This document shows, piece by piece, positions 10,254 through 21,254 of a stretch of DNA of 64,000 nucleotides. Origin of the DNA: Daphnia carinata (taxonomy: Eukaryota > Arthropoda > Branchiopoda > Diplostraca > Daphniidae); contig NC_081331.1 of the NCBI RefSeq assembly GCF_022539665.2, positions 10,199,534 through 10,263,533 on the forward strand. The letters are read 5' to 3'. The position numbers and the translations under genes are program-made. Position 1 is the stretch's first letter, and each line of letters starts with the position of its first letter. The notes below the pieces were generated by a model, which saw nothing but the letters and a program-made list of their open reading frames with translations, was not told the origin of the DNA and did not search any database.

Positions 10254-10997
10254 ATGGTTAGATTCAAGAACCGGTAAAATATTTGTATTCAACAATATTA
10301 ACCTTAATAATTTTAACTATTTCCGTCTCTTTAAAATGGATAAATATTGAGCAATGTAAATGAAGATTCATTTGAAGAGAAGTTTATCGTTTGGGTCTCT
10401 GATGTATGTTCTACTTGCTCATTTGATTTTTACAATTTTATCAGGTATTTTACTACAGAGATCACACCCCTGGATGATGGACATACTGCGCAACCTCTAA
10501 ATTTAAAAACGTACGATATCCTGAAATCGGTTCTTGCTGCAACTGAACAAATACATGGAGAGTTTGGGGCTGCAGCAATTAAGAATGGATTAGAGGGTAT
10601 ATTTTGTTTTTCTTGGCTATCGTAAAAGCAGAAATTAGAAAATATTTGCAATCTCTAGTCAAATATTCCAATGAAAGTACCCAAATAGCAATAATCCGAT
10701 GTAGACATGGCCCACATAGGCTTTTAGCCTCATCTCTTCCTTTCTTGTCCAGTATTGGAAAAAGGAAAGTTCAGCTTCAAAGTATGTATACAGGGGCAAC
10801 TTTGGTAAAATGCTATAAATTCTTAAAGGTTAGTATGATACAAGAGTTGTTTAGGTAAAGAATTCTTTTCTATAAGTTTTGTTTCTTTGTAGAAATTTCA
10901 TCAGGAAAAAATTAATGAAGCTTTGAAAACGTGCAGAACAGAACAAGAAAAAAAGAAAGTTTTGGAAATTATGTCCAAGACAAAGTATGGATTGTGA
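10254..10997 (+). CDS. POP5: Ribonuclease P/MRP protein subunit POP5
   Basis: POP5 is a protein subunit of RNase P (tRNA 5' leader removal) and RNase MRP (rRNA processing). Four exons, 10254-10273, 10445-10596, 10629-10828 and 10893-10997, close in phase (2, 1, 0) and give 158 residues; the human protein has 163. The tiny first exon encodes MVRFKNR, matching the conserved POP5 start MVRFK. Then come IHGEFGAAA (family: VHG-FGAAA), IAIIRCRHGPHRLLASSLPF (family: IVRCRK...LVWSALPF) and YTGATLVKCYKFL (family: GGTIRTCQKFL). The C-terminus is short, charged and Lys-rich and lacks the acidic tail of vertebrate POP5. The stop lies 51 bp from the convergent TIMM22 stop. Confidence 0.93.
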
Positions 10998-11048
10998 AAC
11001 TTCTGAAAATGGCCAATACACTTTATTTTCAATTATATTTCTATATTA

Positions 11049-11790
11049 TTAGTGCCTCATATAGTAGTCTATTGCAGTAGAGAATGCTGCAAATCCTAAT
11101 GCTCCTACAATTCCTGGTTTAAGTCCAGCTCTGAGACCAATCAGTCCACCAGTGATTCCACCAGCCTACAATTAAAGAATTTTTATTTAAAAGTATGTTG
11201 TAGGTTATTTCAGAAATACATACATAAGTTCCATTTTTCCAATCTCCTTTTCCTCTATACTATAAACAAAATAATGCATTATGCAAACAATGGTATTTAC
11301 AGCAACATAAACTGTACTCACAGATTCAATGGTGCACTCTACTGCTGAAAACATAAGACCAACAACAGCAAAGTTTTTGGCATAGCTAAGGGTAGAGAAT
11401 TTTAAATCCCTGAAGATTTCTCTTGCTGACTGTTGGGGTGCATCAGGTGCTGTGATATTTGGACTGACACTGGCACTGAACAAACCCAATGCAGCTCCCA
11501 AACCGTACCCTGCAAAATTCATTAAAAAGCTGCAAGATGTGGAGCTTGTTTCTAAATAAGAGTAATTATGAATTACCCATGACACTTGCAACGAGTGACT
11601 TGAAAGCACATGATTCAAAAACTGCTTCTACTCGTTTCTCATCAACACTTTTTATGTGAATTGGACCAACTGTTCTGGGGATGATAATTTGTTCACGATA
11701 TTTGCAGTTGTTTCCGACGAAGTATTTCATTAAGGAATCCATCTCCTTCGGCGAAAAACCAACGGAAGAATCTGTTTTCGATTCCTCCAT
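11049..11790 (-). CDS. TIMM22: Mitochondrial import inner membrane translocase subunit Tim22
   Basis: Tim22 is the channel subunit of the carrier translocase that inserts multi-pass carrier proteins into the mitochondrial inner membrane. Four exons, 11790-11577, 11509-11322, 11259-11224 and 11165-11049, close in phase (1, 0, 0) and give 184 residues; the human protein has 194. Landmarks are [70 protein letters not shown] and [12 protein letters not shown]. Both cysteines that form the intramembrane disulfide in the family (in ESC and VEC) are present. The Gly-rich segments are the usual Tim17/22/23 membrane helices. Exon 3 is only 36 nt and easily missed. An AATAAA on the minus strand at 11027-11022 can end the transcript inside the convergent POP5 3' region. 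Confidence 0.95.
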
Positions 11791-11929
11791 GTTCCGTCAA
11801 AAAAGTAATCAGTTTCGATATGTAGTTACTGACACACAACCACTTTTAGACAATTCCTACGGCAGCGCTAACGTCAGTTATTTAAAAAATCGTTACTATT
11901 ACAAACTAGATAAGTTAGAATGCCCGTAG

Positions 11930-12340
11930 AAATGGGCACCAAAGATGAGTTCTACGAAGAGCAACACAGGATTCGGAGTGTAGTAATATCGTCTGCTGTT
12001 TGGCCCAGCATTGCCCATCACAGATAAAAATTTCAAGCTAACCAATCCAATCGTAACGTTACAATAGTCTGCTGCTGCAATATAGTATATTTACGGAAAT
12101 AAGAAACCCCCAAAAAATGAAAGAAAAGACAAGAAATGAAGGAGAAAGAACCTTGAATTAAGACTCTTCCCGATTCAATGGAACGTAGAACCACGGAATG
12201 TTAAAAACACATTTCGATCACCAAATAAAGTTTCTTGATTAATATAACTGAATAGAAAATTATGACGCCTACATTTACCAACTGAATAATGACAAATATA
12301 TTTACGCCCAAGGAAACCCAGAACGAACTTGGAATTTTGC
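11930..12340. other. Gap between TIMM22 and transaldolase
   Basis: Holds the TIMM22 promoter side and the transaldolase 3' UTR. No additional gene is seen. The frame at about 12175-12408 on the minus strand is mostly transaldolase 3' UTR plus part of its last exon in another frame. Confidence 0.5.
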
Positions 12341-12358
12341 CTTCCCTTAAGAGAAGAA

Positions 12359-13865
12359 TTAGGCATTGAGTTTCTCGTTGATGAAGGTTTCCAACTTGAC
12401 TGCGTCAACTGCGAATTTGCGGATGCTAAAATTTGTAGACGTATTAGTTATTTTCTTTAAATGACTAAATGTTAGCTATCCTAGAAACCAAATTACCCAT
12501 CACTGAGTTTGTCAGTAGCCATCTGATCTTCATTTAACATCCATCGGAAAGCCTTCTCGTCCAAAGAAATGCGTTCGAGATCGTAAGATTTGGCTTGTTC
12601 TGCATCTAATTTTCTAGCGACTGTTGTCGTACTAGCATCTAGTTCTTCCAGCAACTTCGGGCTAATCGTTAAAAGATCGCATCCTGCAAGAGCAATTACC
12701 TCGCCTACGAATCGATATAATGGGTTACCTCTATTCACAAATTTACATAGCGTTTGGGTATACCAGTGTTTCGGAAGGATGCTCCCATCACAACAGTTTT
12801 ATAGCCAAATTTTTTATAGTAATTATAGATCTGGGTGACCGACTTTACTCCAGGATCATCTTCCGGAGCATAAGATTTGGTGGAAGTGTTGCTAACATAC
12901 CTGATGACGAGAATTTAAAACTTTGTTACCCATTTGTACATCTCAATTGTTTTTTACCAATCCAAAATGCGACCAACGAATGGGGATATCAGCGTAACAC
13001 CGGCCTCGGCACATGCAACCGCTTGACAGAAACTGAACAAGAGCGTTAAGTTGCAGTGAACATCGTGCTTTTCCTCCAGTTCCCTGCGTGATAGCATTTG
13101 TTAAAACAAATTAATAAATAAAGGAAACACAAGATGTTACATTGTATAATATAGATAATAACTTTGATTACTTTGCTGCCTGAATTCCTTCCCAGGTCGA
13201 GGCCAATTTAATAAGAACTCTTTCTTTGTCGATACCCTCTTCGGCGTACAGCTCGATAAGCTTGAGAGCTTTCTTCACGCTTCCTTCTTGGTCAAAAGAA
13301 AGTCTGTGGACGAGAAAACGAAAGTTAAGGGACATAATTCAGTATTCACCATCCACATGGTGGTAAACCACCTTGCATCCACTTCGGTAGAAACGCGACC
13401 AGGAACAATTTTCAATATTTCAACCCCAAACAAGACAAACAGCTTATCCATCGTTGCAGCCAACTTTGCAGCATTGTCTCTAACACAAGCAGACATCAGA
13501 ATTAATTTGAATACTTAAGACTGATGCTTCAATGCATTGGTTGACATCGCAATTGTGTTTTTTAGAATACCCATCCTGCTTTTTGCCATAATCAACAGCT
13601 TTCTGAACAAGATGTTGATATTGAGGCAGGGTGGCAGCAGCTAACAGTAAAGATGGATTGGTGGTTGCATCAGTAGGTTTGTACTTGATCATGGCTGTAA
13701 TCAAAAAATGTGTTTACTAAAAGTGATTTGCCAACTGATTGTCAAGAATTCCAGGCAGTTAAAAATGACAATAAAAAAGATTTTAATAACAAGGGCTCAT
13801 TTACTTTCAAAATCTCCTGTGTCAGCCACCACTACTGTCATGGTCTTTAGTTGTTCCAATGCCAT
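12359..13865 (-). CDS. TALDO1: Transaldolase
   Basis: Transaldolase moves a dihydroxyacetone unit from sedoheptulose-7-phosphate to glyceraldehyde-3-phosphate in the cytosolic non-oxidative pentose phosphate pathway. Eight exons, 13865-13805, 13694-13571, 13479-13372, 13303-13172, 13083-12958, 12900-12764, 12704-12497 and 12425-12359, close in every phase and give 320 residues; the human enzyme has 337. VVADTGDF carries the catalytic Asp (D15), [10 protein letters not shown] is the conserved strand-loop, and [10 protein letters not shown] holds the Schiff-base lysine (K130). [22 protein letters not shown] and [14 protein letters not shown] complete the barrel. The N-terminus lacks the vertebrate extension. 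A non-coding 5' exon is likely: a GTAAGT donor at 14012/14011 and a pyrimidine-rich acceptor before 13877. Confidence 0.96.
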
Positions 13866-14049
13866 TTTTGAAGAAATCTAAAGAAAACAGAAATGAGTTA
13901 ATAACTTTTGAATAACTGGCAAATTTGCAAAAGAACCAACAGCTTTCTTCTTTGATCCAAACAATTCAACACAGCCACAAAACATGAGGATGATTGAAGA
14001 GGAACGACTTACCGAATTGACTATAGAGCAGAGAATGTTATAGAGATAG

Positions 14050-14495
14050 CCGGCAGAGAAACTTCACCTAAACGCGGTGAGAGGAACGTCCGTTCAACGT
14101 GAGTAGTGAAGCTTAAAAGGCGACCAGAAACCGATTCTTTGCTCCGAAGTAAATTTTTTTAAATATCAAACGAAACACTACAGACCGCAGCCAGTGGTTA
14201 AGAGATTATTAGAGCAAAAGAGAAATTGAAGTACACACATCGACTAGACCTTCACCCATTAAGTTTGACTAGAAACCCGTTATTGAAGTTGATTGGTTAA
14301 CTTGTTTCCCTTTTCCCCTAACCAGTTTGACAGCATTCTGCCATCTGGCGACAATTGCAGTTTCCCTATAGGGATATTATTTAGATGAGACGCCACAACG
14401 AACGACCTGTTTTTTGTATGATATTTCTCGCAACAGATGACGTTAGCTATGAATAGGGATCCACACACGTTTCGGGGGTTTCAAGAAATGTTTTA
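14050..14495. other. Intergenic, transaldolase upstream region
   Basis: Contains the likely first non-coding exon boundary of transaldolase at its left edge and otherwise AT-rich sequence up to the outer end of the giant inverted repeat. No gene seen. Confidence 0.4.
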
Positions 14496-14897
14496 CACGT
14501 TTTGTTTATTGCCGATTGTACTTGTTTGTGTGTTTAGTTTGTTTATTGTCAGTTGATGGCTCATAAACCGGTGTTGCTGTGCAAAATTACGCTTCCGTTT
14601 TTTAACCATCTTAATTAGGGAAAATGCAGCAATAAAGGCTAATGTTAGCTTTGCCTATTGTTCATGGCCATCGCTAGATGGCGACGATGTGAATACTTTG
14701 TATTTATTGCCGAATATTTGATGCAATGTTAGCGCACCAGTACGCTACTATGGCAATCCGTTTTACATAAAAAAAAAAAATCGCACTTTTTTCTTTTTTT
14801 CCGACACGTAGCCATCTACCGCTCAGACTCGTTATTACTGGCGTAGGCAATTTCAGTCCATTGGATGCCATTCGCAGTTAGTTCAGTAGCGTGGATG

Positions 14898-15970
14898 GAG
14901 AATAACGCGTGGCTGGAGGAACAATTGAAAAATGGATAAGATAATACAATAAAAGGATGGTAAGTATAAAATTTATTATATTGGTTTTCAATTATTAATT
15001 ATTTTTTATTAGATCAAATTATGAAGCTGCAGGCCCAATTATTGGAACAACACAAAATATTAGATAACAGCAAAGCTAAGGATGGTAAGGCCTAATACGT
15101 AATGATTCTATTTATTTGCTTTTATTCATTTGTGTTTTGTAGCTCAAATTTTGAGTCTACAAGCTCAGCTAGGGGAAAATAACAAATTGGAACGGAACAG
15201 TTTCCAAACAGTGAAGGAGGTTTTTCAAAACTCTTCCCTAACTGAACGTGAGGATGAGTTGGCATTAGGCGAACACAGTCAGGTACCTAAACTTTTCAAA
15301 TAAGAATTCAAAATAAGTATGGAATTTTAACAAACAATTATTTATTGTTTTGTTATTCAGTCCACCACCTGACAGTGTGTTAAAGTTAAATTCTGTTAGT
15401 GCTGCACTAAAAGAATCGTTAGTAATAAGTCCATGCAGTGAAGGAAGTGAACAATTGTGGGATCGTATTTGGGCCGAAAATGGGTGTGGTACGGAAACCG
15501 AGATATGGCACGAGTTCAACATAAAGCATGGATTAGGTACTTTTCGGTTTTTTGTCTATCGAAAAAGTATTTTTAATGCTATTATTTTGCATTCACAGAA
15601 TTTTAGCAGGGGATCAAGTCAAGTCTGGAAGTGTTACAAGATGGAAGAGTCAGCCTACAGTTGAAAAAACACTGAGAGTGGATTACCATTAAGGTATGAG
15701 GTAAAGTAATTGTGAGAGATGAGTATGCACATTGTCTAATGAGAAGTACTATCTTGTGTGAATGAATCCTGTATAACAGCAATCCTTTATAGTTCTGTCA
15801 CAGCTAGAAGCCTCAAATAATTCTGCTTCCCTTGCTAAAGAACAACTTGTCCTTTACGCTCAGAGTGTTGGTGAAGCTGGGTACTTAAATGGCCCTAAAG
15901 ATGTTTCACTTCACTGGCATTGCAGCGATGAACATCATACATGGACTCTTTAGGTATGAAAGGAATTTTC
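14898..15970 (+). pseudogene. Remnant of an unknown spliced gene (left-arm copy)
   Basis: Several pieces look like exons with good splice sites: 15013-15084 (phase 1 to 1; QIMKLQAQLLEQHKIL), 15143-15282 (QILSLQAQLGENNKLERNSF), about 15361-15536 (SVSAALKESLVISPCSEGSE, EQLWDRIWAENGCGTETE) and about 15794-15957 (SQLEASNNSASLAKEQLVLY ending HHTWTL, stop). The first two share the motif Q-I-x-x-LQAQL, so they probably arose by exon duplication and read as a coiled coil. The upstream frame starting MENNAWLEEQLKNG runs into TAA, and the phase from 15282 (0) does not fit the frame after 15361, so I score it as broken. The identical pieces occur mirrored in the right arm. The protein is not recognised. 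Confidence 0.5.
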
Positions 15971-16486
15971 TTGAAAATTTTTTGAATTTATGATGAAGTT
16001 TTTCTCCTCTTTTTTGCCAACCATGTCTAAACTACAAAAAAAAATTTATCCAATAGGAAAGGATTTTCAGCATACTGGGAACACAACTATCAACAATGCT
16101 ACATTCTAGGGGTGCTATTTTATCATTCAAGAGCCTTATACAATGATTTTCATCTACAATTTGTATGGCCTTTCCCAAGCTTCTGTCAGAAGTTGAATCT
16201 ATGAGTCATGTAAGTCACATGAGCAACAATTGAGATGCTTAATGGTGTTGTTTTTCTTTTCTCAGTGTAGGTTAATAGTAACATTGGATCTGAAAAAATT
16301 CTTGGTTGGGGCATGACACTGAATAAATTGTAATGATTGGATGGATGACATGATATTTCTATACTTCATTCGGATTCCCGAGACGGTATTTTATATTCAA
16401 AAAATTGAAGTGCATATCTGGGCTCCCTTCCTTTCCGTAGCCCCGTTTCCCCTCGACTCGTAATAAGCCCGTAGGGGGTCATGCCC

Positions 16487-16790
16487 CTACTGTACGGTAT
16501 ATATAAAAATAACATATACCGAGGTTTGGAGGGCTCTGGCCGGAAAGGGGACGTGGGGGTCCGCGTAGTCCGATGATGTGTTCACGGAGGGCGACGTGGC
16601 TACCCGCAAATCCGAACTAAAGGTTAATCGCTCCAGTAAAAATGTTCCAAATCTTCGGCTCTTCTTCCGGCTTCTCTTAGCCAATCACCGGGTAATCTCC
16701 CCGGTGGGTCAACAAGGCAGTGTCTCCCCCTGCCTGGGTTGACGGCAACTTTTGAAAGGGCTATTGTGCCTTTTTAAAGTTGCAAAATCA
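16487..16790. other. Hairpin-rich GC block (left copy)
   Basis: Three strong stems can be read: CGGTATAT/ATATACCG (about 16494-16522), ACCGGG/CCCGGT (about 16687-16706) and GTCAAC plus AGGCAG paired with CTGCCT plus GTTGAC (about 16708-16742). Base composition differs sharply from the AT-rich flanks. It repeats in inverse orientation at 17705-18010. A 65-codon open frame spans it, but reading it as protein has no support. Confidence 0.5.
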
Positions 16791-16990
16791 TTTATATGTG
16801 CAGAGTAATGTCAATACAATTTATTTTTTTAAACAATAAAAGCAAAACTTGTGTTTTCAACTTTATTCTTACTGTGCGCTTGTTTTTCCTTGCATTTTTT
16901 TTTCCACACATATAACCACAATTATGAGTTATCTCTAGTTGTTGATACATACCTGAGAGCCTTATTTGTTTTGATTGAGCTTTCAATTTT

Positions 16991-17060
16991 GACTCATTGG
17001 GGAATCGAACCTTGGATGTTCGGCATACCGCGTCGATGGTCTACCAATGAGCCATGAATC
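16991..17060 (-). tRNA. tRNA-like sequence, probably a pseudogene
   Basis: The minus strand has a perfect B box GGTTCGATTCC (17011-17001) and an A-box-like TGGCTCATTGGTAGA. A 7-bp acceptor stem GATTCAT/ATGAGTC has one wobble pair. The D stem is degenerate, the anticodon stem has a mismatch, and position 33 reads C instead of T; the loop GCGGTAT would give GGT. No CCA-side terminator was assessed. Most likely a decayed tRNA or tRNA-derived element. Confidence 0.5.
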
Positions 17061-17179
17061 ATATGATATAAAGTTGGCTTTTTTCTTGTAACTTACGGAC
17101 TTACATTTACACTTAGAATAAAATTGATATGTAATGCTGCAATTTTCTTTTCTATAATTATTCTGCTTCATTTTTTATA

Positions 17180-17250
17180 CATCAACTGTGGTTTGAACCC
17201 AGGGAAACAAATATCGCAACTAAACGCTCTACCACAGAGCTATAGTCCTT
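17180..17250 (-). tRNA. tRNA-like sequence, degenerate
   Basis: The minus strand reads TAGCTCTGTGGTAGAGCG (A box with a perfect GCTC/GAGC D stem) and GGTTCAAACC (B box) at typical spacing. Acceptor and anticodon stems do not pair well, so no isotype is offered. Confidence 0.4.
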
Positions 17251-17344
17251 ATGAAACAAAAAGACAGATAAACATATAGTTGTGAAAGACTGCATAAACA
17301 TCCTAGACGATAACATTTGATATGCGATAATAAAACAATTAGAT

Positions 17345-17416
17345 ATATCTCGTGGCTCAATGACAGAGCATCGGCGTTGCACGCTGAATGTCAGGGGATC
17401 GGTTCCCATGCGAGTA
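17345..17416 (+). tRNA. tRNA-Ala(TGC)-like sequence, probably a pseudogene
   Basis: D arm GCTC/GAGC is perfect. Anticodon stem TCGGC/GCTGA with loop GTTGCAC gives anticodon TGC and has T at position 33. The T arm AGGGG-ATCGGTT-CCCAT has one mismatch and a poor B box. The acceptor pairs only at its inner CTCG/CGAG part. Third tRNA-like sequence in the spacer of the inverted repeat. Confidence 0.45.
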
Positions 17417-17629
17417 AAATAAAATACAAAATTACTTCAGAAAATATTCACAAGTTGTTCCTTGAGTATAAGTTGATGAATACAAAAAGTGTAATGAATA
17501 AAAATTAAATGCTTAAAGATAAACAATTAACCACTGGAAACAATGCTTACCATCAAAGGTGGCAAAAACAATAAAGGTGAATTGAGCAAGCTGTGTGAAA
17601 ACAGCGAATACAGACAAAGAAAGAAACAA

Positions 17630-19931
17630 ATTTTGCAAAAAATTTTTTACAAAAAAAATTTTATTGACAATTCTCTGCACATTAGAATTATTTTTGCAAC
17701 TTTAAAAAGGCACAATAGCCCTTTCAAAAGTTGCCGTCAACCCAGGCAGGGGGAGACACTGCCTTGTTGACCCACCGGGGAGATTACCCGGTGATTGGCT
17801 AAGAGAAGCCGGAAGAAGAGCCGAAGATTTGGAACATTTTTACTGGAGCGATTAACCTTTAGTTCGGATTTGCGGGTAGCCACGTCGCCCTCCGTGAACA
17901 CATCATCGGACTACGCGGACCCCCACGTCCCCTTTCCGGCCAGAGCCCTCCAAACCTCGGTATATGTTATTTTTATATATACCGTACAGTAGGGGCATGA
18001 CCCCCTACGGGCTTATTACGAGTCGAGGGGAAACGGGGCTACGGAAAGGAAGGGAGCCCAGATATGCACTTCAATTTTTTGAATATAAAATACCGTCTCG
18101 GGAATCCGAATGAAGTATAGAAATATCATGTCATCCATCCAATCATTACAATTTATTCAGTGTCATGCCCCAACCAAGAATTTTTTCAGATCCAATGTTA
18201 CTATTAACCTACACTGAGAAAAGAAAAACAACACCATTAAGCATCTCAATTGTTGCTCATGTGACTTACATGACTCATAGATTCAACTTCTGACAGAAGC
18301 TTGGGAAAGGCCATACAAATTGTAGATGAAAATCATTGTATAAGGCTCTTGAATGATAAAATAGCACCCCTAGAATGTAGCATTGTTGATAGTTGTGTTC
18401 CCAGTATGCTGAAAATCCTTTCCTATTGGATAAATTTTTTTTGTAGTTTAGACATGGTTGGCAAAAAAGAGGAGAAAAGCTTCATCATAAATTCAAAAAA
18501 TTTTCAAGAAAATTCCTTTCATACCTAAAGAGTCCATGTATGATGTTCATCGCTGCAATGCCAGTGAAGTGAAACATCTTTAGGGCCATTTAAGTACCCA
18601 GCTTCACCAACACTCTGAGCGTAAAGGACAAGTTGTTCTTTAGCAAGGGAAGCAGAATTATTTGAGGCTTCTAGCTGTGACAGAACTATAAAGGATTGCT
18701 GTTATACAGGATTCATTCACACAAGATAGTACTTCTCATTAGACAATGTGCATACTCATCTCTCACAATTACTTTACCTCATACCTTAATGGTAATCCAC
18801 TCTCAGTGTTTTTTCAACTGTAGGCTGACTCTTCCATCTTGTAACACTTCCAGACTTGACTTGATCCCCTGCTAAAATTCTGTGAATGCAAAATAATAGC
18901 ATTAAAAATACTTTTTCGATAGACAAAAAACCGAAAAGTACCTAATCCATGCTTTATGTTGAACTCGTGCCATATCTCGGTTTCCGTACCACACCCATTT
19001 TCGGCCCAAATACGGTCCCACAATTGTTCACTTCCTTCGCTGCATGGACTTATTACTAACGATTCTTTTAGTGCAGCACTAACAGAATTTAACTTTAACA
19101 CACTGTCAGGTGGTGGACTGAATAACAAAACAATAAATAATTGTTTGTTAAAATTCCATACTTATTTTGAATTCTTATTTGAAAAGTTTAGGTACCTGAC
19201 TGTGTTCGCCTAATGTCAACTCATCCTCACGTTCAGTTAGGGAAGAGTTTTGAAAAACCTCCTTCACTGTTTGGAAACTGTTCCGTTCCAATTTGTTATT
19301 TTCCCCTAGCTGAGCTTGTAGACTCAAAATTTGAGCTACAAAACACAAATGAATAAAAGCAAATAAATAGAATCATTACGTATTAGGCCTTACCATCCTT
19401 AGCTTTGCTGTTATCTAAAATTTTGTGTTGTTCCAATAATTGGGCCTGCAGCTTCATAATTTGATCTAATAAAAAATAATTAATAATTGAAAACCAATAT
19501 AATAAATTTTATACTTACCATCCTTTTATTGCATTATCTTATCCATTTTTCAATTGTTCCTCCAGCCACGCGTTATTCTCCATCCACGCTACTGAACTAA
19601 CTGCGAATGGCATCCAATGGACTGAAATTGCCTACGCCAGTAATAACGAGTCTGAGCGGTAGATGGCTACGTGTCGGAAAAAAAGAAAAAAGTGCGAAGT
19701 AAAAAAAGTAGCGTACTGGTGCGCTAACATTGCATCAAATATTCGGCAATAAATTTTTTTTCCATGAACAATAGGCAAAGCTAACATTAGCCTTTATTGC
19801 TGCATTTTTCCTAATTAAGATGGTTAAAAAACGGAAGCGTAATTTTGCACAGCAACACCGGTTTATGAGCCATCAACTGACAATAAACAAACTAAACACA
19901 CAAACAAGTACAATCGGCAATAAACAAAACG
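17630..19931 (-). repeat. Right arm of the giant inverted repeat
   Basis: Reverse complement of 14498-16850. The sequence outside the two arm ends (before 14498, after 19931) does not match except for the short CGTTTTG edge. The inner flank 17630-17700 resembles 16790-16850 only imperfectly, so the true inner junction is blurred. Confidence 0.92.
18514..19590 (-). pseudogene. Remnant of the unknown spliced gene (right-arm copy)
   Basis: Mirror of the left-arm copy: the same exon-like pieces, the same phase break and the same 104- and 85-codon frames on the opposite strand (18814-19128 and 18956-19213). Small differences such as GTTGGCATTAGG versus GTTGACATTAGG show that the arms are not base-for-base identical. 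Confidence 0.5.
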
Positions 19932-20230
19932 GATTGCCATACGCTACAGCGCTAGCGCGATGCAGCAGAAAGTCGGGCTTATTTATCAGTAGGGCTTAAA
20001 ATTTTTTTCTGCAAAAACTGACACTCATCGGAATTGGTTGAGCATCACAGGATATACTCAAGATTGAATACTGATTCCGGGGAAATTGCTATTTTTTTCA
20101 TTAAGTTAATCGTTTTTGAAATACACCGAATATTTAGCACAGTGCTAGCGCGCCAGTACGCTACAGCACTAGTGCGATGCAGCAGAAATATTCAGCCATC
20201 TACACCATCCTACGGTTAATTCCCTCCCTT
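19932..20230. mobile_element. Fragment related to the 9.2-10.1 kb element
   Basis: Contains GGATTGCCATACGCTACAGC, GCGATGCAGCAGAAAGTCGG, GGGCTTAAAATTTTTTTCTG and, at 20145-20190, GCGCCAGTACGCTACAGCAC. The same blocks appear at 9240-9350 and 10020-10080 in other orders and orientations. It abuts the outer end of the inverted repeat. Confidence 0.5.
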
Positions 20231-20403
20231 CAAAATTGGCAGACGAATTCCCTGCAACCAAAAGAGTGTGCTAGGCGGCTGATTCGAATTTTGGGCAAGG
20301 AATGATAATACAACACCTTGTATACATTATAAACAATTATTAAAGCACTCTGGAGGGCCAAAAACAAACAAGGTGAGACATTATGGCATGAATGATTGCC
20401 TTC

Positions 20404-20508
20404 TATCCCTAATTTATTAATACGCTTACCAACAGGGCCTCCGTGCAGCGCAACGCCGCATAAAAGTTCACACATGCATCCGCTTCCAATGCGCGTCACC
20501 ATTAGCTG
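20404..20508 (-). other. Isolated exon-like stretch, unassigned
   Basis: Minus strand: an acceptor CACTGCACAG, then an open frame reading LMVTRIGSGCMCELLCGVAL and HGGPV, then a strong GTTG|GTAAGCG donor. It is more GC-rich than its flanks. No partner exon fits convincingly; GGTTGCAG near 20258 is a possible next acceptor. Family unknown. Confidence 0.22.
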
Positions 20509-20599
20509 TGCAGTGGCGTATTTAATCGGGGTCAGAACAATAGAATCGGAATAATCGGAATCGGCGTTGCAATAACCGATAATTTCAGTGCGATAGCAG

Positions 20600-21254
20600 A
20601 ACGCTCCTTTCTGAATGAGTCGATGAAAGAGTAGGTCAAACGACGTTCAAGTATCTTGAAGATTTTTGCTTATGCATTCAAGATCAATCAAGATGACTTA
20701 CTCGTGAAATGAATATATATCTGTATATTGGCGTTGATGATAGGGATGTAATATAGACACACACGCACATTAATTCACAGCACGACATATATAAACATTT
20801 ATACTCTTCTATTTTTTGTTTTGTTTCTTTCTCTCTTATTTTTATGCTGTTTTTGCTTTTTATTGTTTTATTAATAACGGTGGCTTTGCATATTTATATA
20901 GACCTGTCATGACTTATTGATCGGCTTCAGCCAATCGGATTTTGTAACTCTTCCACATGCGAATAAATCAGAAAAAAAATCAACATGATTTGGGCGCTAG
21001 GATGCACATCGAATAACATATAGTTGCAGGGTGTGTGTTGCATAATCAATTAGCAAAAAAAAAAAAACGTGCCGGTTAGCTATAAACATCTTTGAGATTA
21101 TGGTTGTGTTTTGTCAGCAAACATTGACTTGAGTATTGGTAGAATCATGCGATATCCAATATAATATGTACATATACACCGACACATATAAAGCTAGAAT
21201 TTCCTTTTTTTCCCATTCTGTCTGTTGCTTCTTCTAATTTCTCATGATATTTCT
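20600..21254 (-). other. Presumed 3' UTR of the RA-domain gene
   Basis: AT-rich, no exon. Two AATAAA signals on the minus strand lie at 20872-20859, about 385 nt past the stop codon of the RA-domain gene, and could mark its transcript end. Confidence 0.4.

Larger units (their letters stand above)
14498..16850 (+). repeat. Left arm of a giant inverted repeat
   Basis: The sequence from 14498 inward recurs as its reverse complement ending at 19931. Identity is near complete over most of about 2.3 kb. The main difference is an insertion or replacement of about 40-60 bp at 14670-14785. The inner edge fades out over about 50 bp near 16790-16850. The arm holds exon-like pieces of an unknown gene and, at 16430-16790, a GC-rich block with strong hairpins. 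Confidence 0.92.

Noticed and set aside
16487-16684. 65-codon frame MAKRSRKKSRRFGT... present in both arms
   Set aside because: It crosses the stable hairpins and has no other coding signature; its presence in both arms only reflects the inverted repeat.
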